Below are positions 54,954 to 62,710 of a stretch of 64,000 nt of DNA, one piece after another (within the stretch, counting starts at the first letter, position 1; each line of letters opens with the position of its first letter). Position numbers and translations under genes: made by a program. The notes beneath the pieces are model-generated. The model was not told the origin of the DNA. It saw only the letters and a list, made by a program, of their open reading frames with translations, and ran no database searches. This DNA is from Agarophyton chilense (lineage: Eukaryota; Rhodophyta; Florideophyceae; Gracilariales; Gracilariaceae), in the NCBI GenBank assembly GCA_030374765.1, contig JARGXX010000096.1, forward strand, positions 1,093,147 through 1,157,146, read 5' to 3'.

Positions 54954-55748
54954 TGAAGTGCAACTCTCGTGAGGGCCGTTTTCCAGGACTTGGTTGTTTT
55001 TCCGCCTCGGGCGATACTTATGAGATCTATGAGTAATACCGCTACTAGCGGGCTGGCGTAGCCAGGTGTATACGCGTTGTACGCGAAGTGCACCGGCGGC
55101 CGTGCGCCGTGGCCCCGATTCGGGTGTGACTTACCCACGTGTAGCACGGATGGCCCAGGACAGGTTGGCACAGCATAGCTGGACATTTCTCTATTTATTT
55201 GGCTTTATTACACTAGGTTAGGGAGCTCTCTACAGTATTCTACACTATATAGTGCCAGGGCGATCTCGCCCTGACACTCGGTAAACCTCCCCAACCAGGG
55301 TTCTTGGCTCTAAGTCTTTTTCCGCTTTCGCGAGTCTTCCACACTCTACGGAGGTGAAGCCGCGTTACTAACGGTAGACTTATCCACCCTGCGTCCACAG
55401 GAGACTCACCGCTGTTAGCGTGTATATCTTACATACCACTGCCGTGTTCTCGCCCCAGTATTGGGTTTGCAACATATTTCTTTTGGCTCTCGTGGCCCAT
55501 GCCCCCGATCGCCCCCACTGGGTGGTCCCCCCTTTTATCACTTGCCCACTCCCGTGGAATACAGCTCATACCTGGTCTGCTCCCTTCTAGCATCCCACAC
55601 TCTCCCTGCTTGGCGTGCCGGTGAACCTCGGCCTTACACCCCGACTCAGTCGTGTTCACTCCGGAGAGGCTCCGTCGTCGTGCTACCCTCCTTGGAGGAA
55701 GACTCGGACATCTTCGTGTGTTTCCGCCGCCCTTGGCGTTGCACTACA
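54954..55748 (+). repeat. Gypsy-D 5' LTR (795 bp)
   Basis: It starts TGAAGTGCAAC and ends GCACTACA, three bases before the primer site. Hairpins at 55688-55697 and 55725-55738 correspond in place to those of Gypsy-C and Gypsy-F. No gene is seen. Confidence 0.82.
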
Positions 55749-55751
55749 AAC

Positions 55752-55767
55752 TGGTCTCCCGACTTAG
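55752..55767 (+). promoter_or_regulatory. Primer-binding site of Gypsy-D
   Basis: TGGTCTCCCGACTTAG, identical to Gypsy-C. Confidence 0.75.
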
Positions 55768-55908
55768 AAGGCTAAGCAGACCTGGTTTGGTTGTTTTTCA
55801 CATTGCTGTGCTGTCTTCTCTCGTAGAGATCTGCTTTCCAATTTCTTGGTTTGGACCCACTTGGTGGAAGCTTTTGTTGTCCTATTCTTAGTGGTCAACG
55901 CTACAACC

Positions 55909-56882
55909 ATGTCACGACTACCGACGGAAGCGGAACCCGCGATCACGCGAACCCGTTCCGTCAATGACGTGGCGCCTGCGGACCCTGGAAGGGTTCCCCC
56001 GCCGTTACCTCAAGCCGCTCCGAAAGGCAAGAGTAAGGGGTCGAACTCCTCCAAGAACAACAAGCTACCGCCTAAGGCGTCGAAGAACGGACTCGATTCT
56101 GGTGCTGGACTGGCCCCTGCCGTGGATGACCCGGCTCCTGCCGACGAAAAGGCCCAGAAAAACGAGTTCCACATCGACATAAACTCAAGTGTGAGGCAGC
56201 AGATCCGCGTAATGCGGGAAGCGCACAATGCCTTCGTGGAAGAGTTCGAAGCCCTGCGTTCCAGGTGTGATGGCTCTTCTATGAAGGAAGTGGTTGACGA
56301 CCTCCGCGTGTTGCGGGCGGACGTGAACACCCTGTTGGAATGTTTTGGTGGTCCCGCCGCTTACGTGGAAGGTGTCGAGACCCGATTCAATCGTGTTAGC
56401 GCCCGTCTCCAGACGTTAGAGCAAACCATCTTGATGGAAGACGTCCCGGAGAAGCCGGTTGCTGTGTCGCACCAAGCGAAACACGAGAGGAAAAGGGACG
56501 ATACCCGCCGTCGGCGTGGAAAGCGTGACAACTATGACTCGGACTCGTCGAACTCCTCACGGTCGTCGCGTGGCTCTGACCATTCAAATGGGTCGGACTC
56601 GTCAGATTCGTCTTTTGACGATGGCCATCGCAGGCGTTCATCCCGTTCTAAACGGTCGTCTGCCACTCAAGGTGTGATCCGCGCCCGCGAGAAGGGAAGG
56701 AAACACTCCGGGTTGAAGGAGCTGAAATGCACCAACCCCCTGTACAAGAAGTTGGTTTCTTACCGATACTATCGGCTAGAGAACTCCTCTTTGGATCGCA
56801 CGCCCCGTGGCACGGGTAGAGTGAAGGATTGCATAAATCGTATGCAACCGTCCCTCAGGAACCAGAACTTTTCTGGAGAAGA
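55909..56882 (+). CDS. Gypsy-D Gag, 3' truncated, otherwise open
   Basis: The ATG at 55909 (MSRLPTEAEPAITRTRS) opens 325 codons without a stop. Seen: a basic N-terminus; a Lys/Ser/Pro-rich stretch; a predicted coiled-coil region (IRVMREAHNAFVEEFEAL, then LRVLRADVNTLLECFG); a basic patch (RRRRGKRD); an acidic Ser/Asp block with RS repeats (RRRSSRSKRSS); and the conserved capsid start (TGRVKDCINRM, SLRNQNFSGED). Gypsy-E then interrupts. The capsid remainder and zinc knuckle are outside the window. The ORF's integrity suggests a younger element than Gypsy-B or Gypsy-C. Confidence 0.85.
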
Positions 56883-57334
56883 TGTTAGAACACTGGTCAG
56901 TGATTGAAAAGGTGAGTGATCGTGACGGCCGAGGTGAGAGTCGGCCGGTCGACCAGGGTTTATATAGACTATTGAACCTTCGAAGAAGAGGTCATAAAGA
57001 GTGTTTTCTAATGTACCATTCTAATTGGGTGCCGTGTGAAACATGGTTGCTTCCACGAGGTTCAATCGCGCATACGTGTCCAATGCCTCGTTGTCACTTG
57101 CTCGATGATGCTGACAGTGACAGCTTTGTTGATTGTGACAAGAATGTCATCTATAAAGTCATTGTGACGTGTGAGATGACAATGGTCCTTGAAATGACGA
57201 TTGCGGTCAAAATGGATTATGGGACTGGACCGCCAAAGCACTGAAACTCAAATAACATACTTAAAGCATAGTATAACTAAATCATAACATAAATGCATAA
57301 CATAAATGACTAAGAATCATCTGAATTCCTAACA
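56883..57334 (-). repeat. Gypsy-E 3' LTR (452 bp)
   Basis: On the plus strand it runs from TGTTAG to CTAACA, a 6-bp inverted terminal repeat. The left edge is where the Gypsy-D Gag breaks; the right edge abuts a purine tract. Confidence 0.85.
56959..56966 (-). promoter_or_regulatory. TATA box in Gypsy-E LTR
   Basis: TATATAAA on the minus strand, about 80 bases before the LTR end in element orientation. Likely core promoter. Confidence 0.55.
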
Positions 57335-57347
57335 TCGCTTTCCCCAT
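57335..57347 (-). promoter_or_regulatory. Polypurine tract of Gypsy-E
   Basis: ATGGGGAAAGCGA in element orientation, directly before the LTR start TGTTAG. Confidence 0.7.
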
Positions 57348-57369
57348 GAAAGAGAGTCGTCCCGACTCG

Positions 57370-57879
57370 TCAGTGGCTGAGTGTTCCATTGGGGACGGCG
57401 TTCAGTTCTGGTATACCAGGAGGATTCGGGAAAATCAACATATCAGACCTTGGTTCGAATTCCATTGAAAAGTCTACATCAGGATTATCCTCGATTTGTA
57501 GTATAGATGATTCAACATCATTGAGAAACCTATCTTCAGGATCGGCAGTTAAATGTCCATATTGCCAGACTATAAATGTGAATAGGAAGAGATTGAACTG
57601 TTCGTCTATGGACTCCAGAATCCCATTGTCTTAAACTTTGAACAACTTTTGGAGTATATCGGCCTTTTCTTTGGTTAGGAACGGGCCACGAAGTTGAAGA
57701 AACGCGTAGCAAATATGACAAGAAGCCCAAGCTAAACGGAACTTCACTAGAATTTCATCAGATATATCTTCAAACCAAAGAAGGATGCGCCTTCCGCCAA
57801 GCCAAATTCGGCTGTAGAAAGAAGATGCGGCATCAGTCTGAAGAGCTTGAGTCGGATTTGGAACGTGATCATCGGTCAT
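57370..57879 (-). pseudogene. Gypsy-E downstream ORF of unknown function, one in-frame TAA
   Basis: It lies on the same strand as pol, between the pol stop (57991) and the 3' LTR. The ATG at 57877-57879 opens 82 codons (MTDDHVPNPTQALQ), then TAA at 57631-57633, then 86 more codons in the same frame to a TGA at 57370. The first part is rich in aromatic residues (SRIWLGGRRILLWFEDI); the second is acidic. I recognise no domain. It could be an accessory gene, a leftover of an acquired host exon, or chance; the long shared frame on both sides of one stop favours a former gene of about 169 residues. Confidence 0.45.
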
Positions 57880-57990
57880 ATCGGTAGGGGTTTGATGACG
57901 GTAGAACGGAATGGAAACGAGGGTACGGTGAAGTTCGGCGAGGGTGTGGTGTGGATGTGGTGAGACTGTGGTGACTGGGCCCCAAAGGTT

Positions 57991-60900
57991 TCAGTGGTTT
58001 TGACTCTTTTTATACTGCTTCAGTATGTCTGAGCAGTTTGCCAAGGCGGATTCTTTGAGCCAAGTGTTTTCATGATCTAGATAGCCAAGCCATGTGACAA
58101 GATATTCGTTTCTATTTCTTCTTCGCCGGTGATTTAATATGGCTTGTACTTCATACTCTTCAGATCCATCCGAGAGTTTAATTGGCGTTGGATTTGGAGC
58201 TTTATTTCGGGTGAAGGTGTGTTCGTAATACCTTTTTAGCAGCTGGCAATGAAACACATCATGGATACGACGTTGCTTCATGGCGATACCATGATCGAGT
58301 CGAAAAGTCACAGGGCTGACTTGTTCAACTATCTTGAATGGTCCACAGTATTTGATGCCAAGTTTGCTTTTGGGTCCTGTTTCATCCATATTTAGATTTT
58401 TGGTTGAAAGCATTACTTGTTCTCCAACTTTCAAGTCGCAAGGTACTCTTTTTTTGTTGTAGTACTTTTCAGAGTACTTGTTACTTTTGATGATTTGGTC
58501 TCTTGCGGTCTTCGGGGCATCCATGACACTAGTCAGAAAGTCGGATGCGGATTGATTTTGATATACGAAGCTTTCCAAAGGTGCGGTTCTTGGCTCTTCT
58601 CCATATGTTAAGAAAAATGGTGTGAAAGTCGTTGTCGCATGGACCGATGAGTTGTAGGCTACTTCGAATTCTACCAAGTGTTCATCCCAGTTTGTTTGAC
58701 GATGGTTGACAAAGCATCTGATCATTTCTTCAATCTTCTTATTCACTACTTCTGTTTGTCCATCTGTCTGAGGATGATATGCTGACGAAGGTCGCAGCGT
58801 TGTTTTAAGAACTCGAAAGACTTCCTTCCAGAATCTGCTCATAAAGATAGAATCTCTGTCTGAGATAATTACATCAGACAAACCATGATGACGATAAACG
58901 TTGTCAATATAAAGTTTCGCAGTTTCCACGGCTGTGACAATCTTTGTTGTTGGTATAATGCGAACTAATTTGGACAGACGATCTACAACCACGTAAAGGG
59001 CACTATTTCCTTTTTTAGTTCGTGGCAGCGGTGTGATGAAATCCATCGTTATTTGAGACCATTTTTTCGTTGGTGGTTCTAGAGGTTGGAGAAAGCCTTG
59101 CGGCTTTTGTGTCTTTGGTTTTGTCTCCTGACATCTTTGACAGGTTCTTGTGAAATGAGACACATCTCTCCTGAGTGTATTCCAATAATAAGACTTCTGA
59201 ATTCTTCGAAGAGTCTCCTTGAAAGCCATATGGCCTGCAGTTGGTAAATCATGATTATCTCTCAAAACCTTCATTTGGAGTTCGCCTGATGGTATGCAAA
59301 GTTTGTTTTCTCGAAATAAAAGATCATTCTTTCTTAAAAATGGTAAAATCGGTGTTCCATATAGAGAACCAAATTCTGGATCTCCTCTATACCCATCGAC
59401 GAACGATTGTTGGTCTTTCTTTGATAGTTTGTTTCGAAAATAAATTGAATTCAGTGGTCGAGTATTTGACAATGCCTCTCGTAGTAACGAACGGTTAATA
59501 ACTTGAGTGTCTCCTGCACACTTTGGGTGCCTCGAAAGAGCATCAGCCACAACATTGGACTTTCCTTTGATAGGAACGAACCTGAAGTCCAATTCTACGA
59601 TTTTTTCTAGCCAACGAACTTGACGTTGTGGTAGATTTGGCTGTGTTTCTAGATACTTCAAAGGGAAATGATCTGTGTAAATGGTAAATGATTGACCATG
59701 AAGGTATACTCGCCAAACTCTTAAAGCATCAATCACACCAAGAAGTTCTCTTTCGTGGGCTGCATAATTTTGTTCCGCGGGGTTAAGTGTTCGAGAATGA
59801 AATGAAACAGGTCGTGCAACAGAGTTCTCAATCTGTTCCATAACAGCTCCTAAAGCGTACTGAGATGCATCAGTGGTAATTGAAATGGGTAGATTCGGAT
59901 CAAAGTGGCGGAGTACGGGGGTTTTGGGTATAGCGGACTTGAGATTTTGAAAAGCGAAATTCTGCTCCCTTCCCCACTGAAATGGGTTCTTCCCACAAAG
60001 CGTTGTAAGGGGCTTCGATATTTGAGAGCAGTTTTTGATAAATCTCCTGTAATGATTTACAAGACCTAAAAATGCTTGAACATCGCTCTTGTTCTTAGGC
60101 GTTTCCCAGTTGACAATAGCTTTCACTTTATGATTTTCAACAGATATTCCATCAGAGCTAACCATGTGGCCGAGATATTCAACCTTACTTCGTAAAAATT
60201 CACACTTTGAGAGCTTCCCATACAGCTTGTGTGCACGAAGTTGGTAGAATACATGCCTTATGTGTTGAACGTGCTCATCTATAGTTTTGCTGTAAATGAG
60301 AATATCATCCAGATAAACAAGGACAAATTTGTCGAGATAATCTTTCAGGACATTGTTCATCAGGCTCATAAAGCTTGCTGGCGCGTTGGTTAGACCGAAG
60401 GGGAGTACCAAGAATTCAAAGTGTCCATATCGAGTTCTGAACGCAGTAAGCGGGATAGATTCGTCTGAGAGGCGTATCTGATGATATCCCCAACGGAGGT
60501 CAATTTTCGTGAAAAGTTTTGATCCTCTAAGTTGATCGAATATGTCATCAATTCTGGGAATGGTATAGCTGTTTTTGACTGTGAATCTGTTGAGCGCTCG
60601 AAAATCAATACAAAGTCTCAAGCTTCCGTCCTTTTTTGCTGCAAATAGTACTGGGGCTCCCCAAGGGCTCGTACTTGGGCGAATAAATCCTTGTTCGATC
60701 AGTTCGTTCAATTGAATACGAAGTTCTTTTAGCTCTTTATCAGACATTCGGTAAACTGCTTTTTTCTGAGGTGTTTCTCCTGGGGTTAGTTCAATATGAA
60801 AGTCTTGATTTCGGTGCGGTGGGAGTCCTTTTGGTAACTTGTCAGGAAACAAGTCATTGTATTCTTCCAGGAGCTTAGACAACCTGGAATCTTTAACAAT

Positions 60901-61656
60901 TTCATGAGATTCGGACTTCAATGAACGAGTGGAGATAGCAAAAACGAGAAGCTTTTTCCGTAAAGATTTCTTGATGGCGTTCACAGTGATTAGTTTCTCG
61001 GGTTTTTTGATATCGGCTTTCCTACGTATTATGTGACAATTGTATTTGAATGTAATCTCATTGGTTCTGTGGTTGATGTAAGGGTTGTAATCATAAAGCC
61101 AATTTTTTCCTAAAATGACGTCATATCCATATAGTGCGTAAATTGCGAAGCGTCGTTGTTCTTGGAATTTTCCTATTTCGATGGTTACTCCAGCACTGTT
61201 GGTTTCCTGTAATACTGTTACGGAGCCGTTGGCCATTTCGGCTTCGTAATTTGTCTTAATGGTTGAAAGTTTTAGCTGTTTGCTCGTGGCTTTTGACAAA
61301 AAGCTAATTTCGGAGCCACTGTCAATGAGCGCAATACACTTCCTGCCATTAACACGTATCCTGGCTAGAAGTAGTCCGACTGATGGTGTTTCAAATGGTG
61401 ACGCTATATGAGACGTGAGTAGTCTATAAATGCCTTGGTTCGGTGGGTTTCTGTGTGTGTCTAGGGTATCTGCAGATTCGATGGTTCTTTGGGTAGTTGG
61501 TTGGTTTATTACGTGTTTGGTGTTTTGTGTTTCAATGGTGTTCGTTGGTATCCTAAGGAGGTTCAATGGTGGATTAAGGGGATTCGATGGTGTTCTAGTG
61601 GTGTCGCGTGGAACTGACGCTGGTACTGAACGTACATTGGTCAGTTCCTTTGAGAG
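57991..61656 (-). CDS. Gypsy-E Pol (protease, RT, RNase H, integrase, chromodomain), intact
   Basis: An open frame of about 1220 codons, entered by -1 frameshift from gag; no good ATG lies at its start. Protease: CIALIDSGSEISFLSKA. RT: LCIDFRALNRFTVKNSYTIP, FGLTNAPASF and Y-L-D-D in LVYLDDILIYSK. RNase H: ITTDASQYALGAV, ERELLGVI and IYTDHFPLKYL. Integrase: HHCC (AGHMAFKET, CQRCQETK) and D/D/E in MDFITPLP, ISDRDSIF and DGQTEVVNK. Chromodomain at the C-terminus: EYEVQAILNHRRRR, then YLVTWLGYLDHENTW and ILKQYKK, with Tyr-Trp-Tyr cage positions kept. All catalytic residues expected are present. Confidence 0.95.
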   Translation of the reverse strand, partial: LSKELTNVRSVPASVPRDTTRTPSNPLNPPLNLLRIPTNTIETQNTKHVINQPTTQRTIESADTLDTHRNPPNQGIYRLLTSHIASPFETPSVGLLLARIRVNGRKCIALIDSGSEISFLSKATSKQLKLSTIKTNYEAEMANGSVTVLQETNSAGVTIEIGKFQEQRRFAIYALYGYDVILGKNWLYDYNPYINHRTNEITFKYNCHIIRRKADIKKPEKLITVNAIKKSLRKKLLVFAISTRSLKSESHEIVKDSRLSKLLEEYNDLFPDKLPKGLPPHRNQDFHIELTPGETPQKKAVYRMSDKELKELRIQLNELIEQGFIRPSTSPWGAPVLFAAKKDGSLRLCIDFRALNRFTVKNSYTIPRIDDIFDQLRGSKLFTKIDLRWGYHQIRLSDESIPLTAFRTRYGHFEFLVLPFGLTNAPASFMSLMNNVLKDYLDKFVLVYLDDILIYSKTIDEHVQHIRHVFYQLRAHKLYGKLSKCEFLRSKVEYLGHMVSSDGISVENHKVKAIVNWETPKNKSDVQAFLGLVNHYRRFIKNCSQISKPLTTLCGKNPFQWGREQNFAFQNLKSAIPKTPVLRHFDPNLPISITTDASQYALGAVMEQIENSVARPVSFHSRTLNPAEQNYAAHERELLGVIDALRVWRVYLHGQSFTIYTDHFPLKYLETQPNLPQRQVRWLEKIVELDFRFVPIKGKSNVVADALSRHPKCAGDTQVINRSLLREALSNTRPLNSIYFRNKLSKKDQQSFVDGYRGDPEFGSLYGTPILPFLRKNDLLFRENKLCIPSGELQMKVLRDNHDLPTAGHMAFKETLRRIQKSYYWNTLRRDVSHFTRTCQRCQETKPKTQKPQGFLQPLEPPTKKWSQITMDFITPLPRTKKGNSALYVVVDRLSKLVRIIPTTKIVTAVETAKLYIDNVYRHHGLSDVIISDRDSIFMSRFWKEVFRVLKTTLRPSSAYHPQTDGQTEVVNKKIEEMIRCFVNHRQTNWDEHLVEFEVAYNSSVHATTTFTPFFLTYGEEPRTAPLESFVYQNQSASDFLTSVMDAPKTARDQIIKSNKYSEKYYNKKRVPCDLKVGEQVMLSTKNLNMDETGPKSKLGIKYCGPFKIVEQVSPVTFRLDHGIAMKQRRIHDVFHCQLLKRYYEHTFTRNKAPNPTPIKLSDGSEEYEVQAILNHRRRRNRNEYLVTWLGYLDHENTWLKESALANCSDILKQYKKSQNH

Positions 61657-61747
61657 TTTTTTGGACAGCGCGCATCACGCGCCATATGTCCGGGTTGTCG
61701 ACAGCGATAGCAAAGTCCTTTCTTTCGACACATTTGTCGTTCTTCCT
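61641..61747 (-). pseudogene. Gypsy-E Gag, last 35 codons
   Basis: The frame reads EERQMCRKKGLCYRC and on to RQPGHMARDARC, a zinc knuckle with the spacing CX2CX4HX6C (two residues longer than the usual CX2CX4HX4C), and ends at TGA 61641-61643. The upstream part was separated by Gypsy-F. The position directly before Pol and the knuckle identify it as the Gag C-terminus. Confidence 0.82.
61656..61662 (-). promoter_or_regulatory. -1 ribosomal frameshift heptamer A AAA AAC of Gypsy-E
   Basis: On the minus strand the Gag codons read CCA AAA AAC TCT, giving A AAA AAC in the correct phase, four codons before the Gag stop. Pol is open in the -1 frame from exactly this point. This is a canonical slippery site; a downstream stimulatory structure was not worked out. 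Confidence 0.72.
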
Positions 61748-62591
61748 TGAAGTGCACGCCCTCTGAAGGGGGTTTTCTTGGACTCTGTATTTTTCCGGAA
61801 CATCCGGCACTTGCTCATTATATGAGTACAGTCTATGACCGTTCACCGGAATGCCGGAATGTCTACACGTGTGGGACGGTTGGCAGGTGTAGTTATGACC
61901 ACAGTAGGTGGGTGGATAGGAACTCCCTATCTTTTTATTTATTTATCTATTTAGTTATTACACTAGGGGAGCTACAGTACTTAGTGCGACGGCAGTGGCC
62001 GCCGCACCAGTAAACTCCCCCATCAAGGGTCCCGATCTCAATCTTCCCCAAGGTTGCCGATCTGAGTTTGGCTCTGGTCTCTACCGCCTACGCGGGCTAA
62101 TCACCTCTCACGAGGAGTAGCGCGTAGCACTCGGGTTGACCATTCCCCTTGCCCGCCTAAAGAGACCCATCGCTGGGAGTGTTTTTCCAACTGTTGTTGT
62201 GTTTCGCTTTGTTAAGGGTTTGTCTCCGACTGTGCCGTATCATACAGAGCCACTCGCGTGACTCGGTGCCATCGCCCCTCGTCCCCCTCCTTCTCCCTTT
62301 TTCCCTTTTTCCTTTTCCTCGTTCCCCGATTACGGGTAGCATCCCGCTATCCGCAGCTGTACTGACACGTCGGATCACGGCCACCGTGTGGACCTTTTCC
62401 TCAATCCGAGGCACACGCACAAGAGGAGCCCTTCTTCACCTCCCTGCGCAAGTCACGACGGGTGACCCCGGCCTTACAACCCGGCTAAGTCGTGTCACCT
62501 CTGGGAGGGCTCTTTTCCGCTCAGCTACCTCCGTGGAGGAAGATCCCGAGCGTCTTCGTGGTGTTTACCCGCACGCGGGCATTGCACTACA
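61748..62591 (+). repeat. Gypsy-F 5' LTR (844 bp)
   Basis: It starts TGAAGTGCACGCC and ends GCACTACA. Hairpins are at 62529-62538 and 62568-62579. Pyrimidine-rich around 62280-62330. No gene is seen. Confidence 0.83.
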
Positions 62592-62594
62592 AAG

Positions 62595-62610
62595 TGATCT
62601 CCCGCCTTAG
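62595..62610 (+). promoter_or_regulatory. Primer-binding site of Gypsy-F
   Basis: TGATCTCCCGCCTTAG, two changes from the Gypsy-C/D site, three bases after the LTR end. Confidence 0.68.
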
Positions 62611-62710
62611 AAAGAAAGGAGTTCCACTTGTGTGTTTCCCTCTTTTGAGGTCTTGTCAGTGTTGACCCGGAAACTTCCGTTTTTCTCATCCCTCTCAAGG
62701 GTAACCGCCG

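Larger units (their letters stand above)
54954..56882 (+). mobile_element. Gypsy-D, Ty3/Gypsy, 5' part
   Basis: LTR, primer site and most of gag, of the same lineage as Gypsy-C but a different subfamily. It is cut at 56883 by Gypsy-E after the target sequence gaaga. The rest is beyond the right edge. Confidence 0.85.
56883..61747 (-). mobile_element. Gypsy-E, Ty3/Gypsy chromovirus, 5' end cut
   Basis: On the minus strand: the end of gag, an intact pol with chromodomain, an extra ORF, polypurine tract and 3' LTR. Gypsy-F is inserted in its gag at 61748, so the 5' LTR is not seen. It is visibly AT-richer than Gypsy-C, -D and -F around it. Gypsy-E is the only Gypsy element here with a complete open pol. 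Confidence 0.92.
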
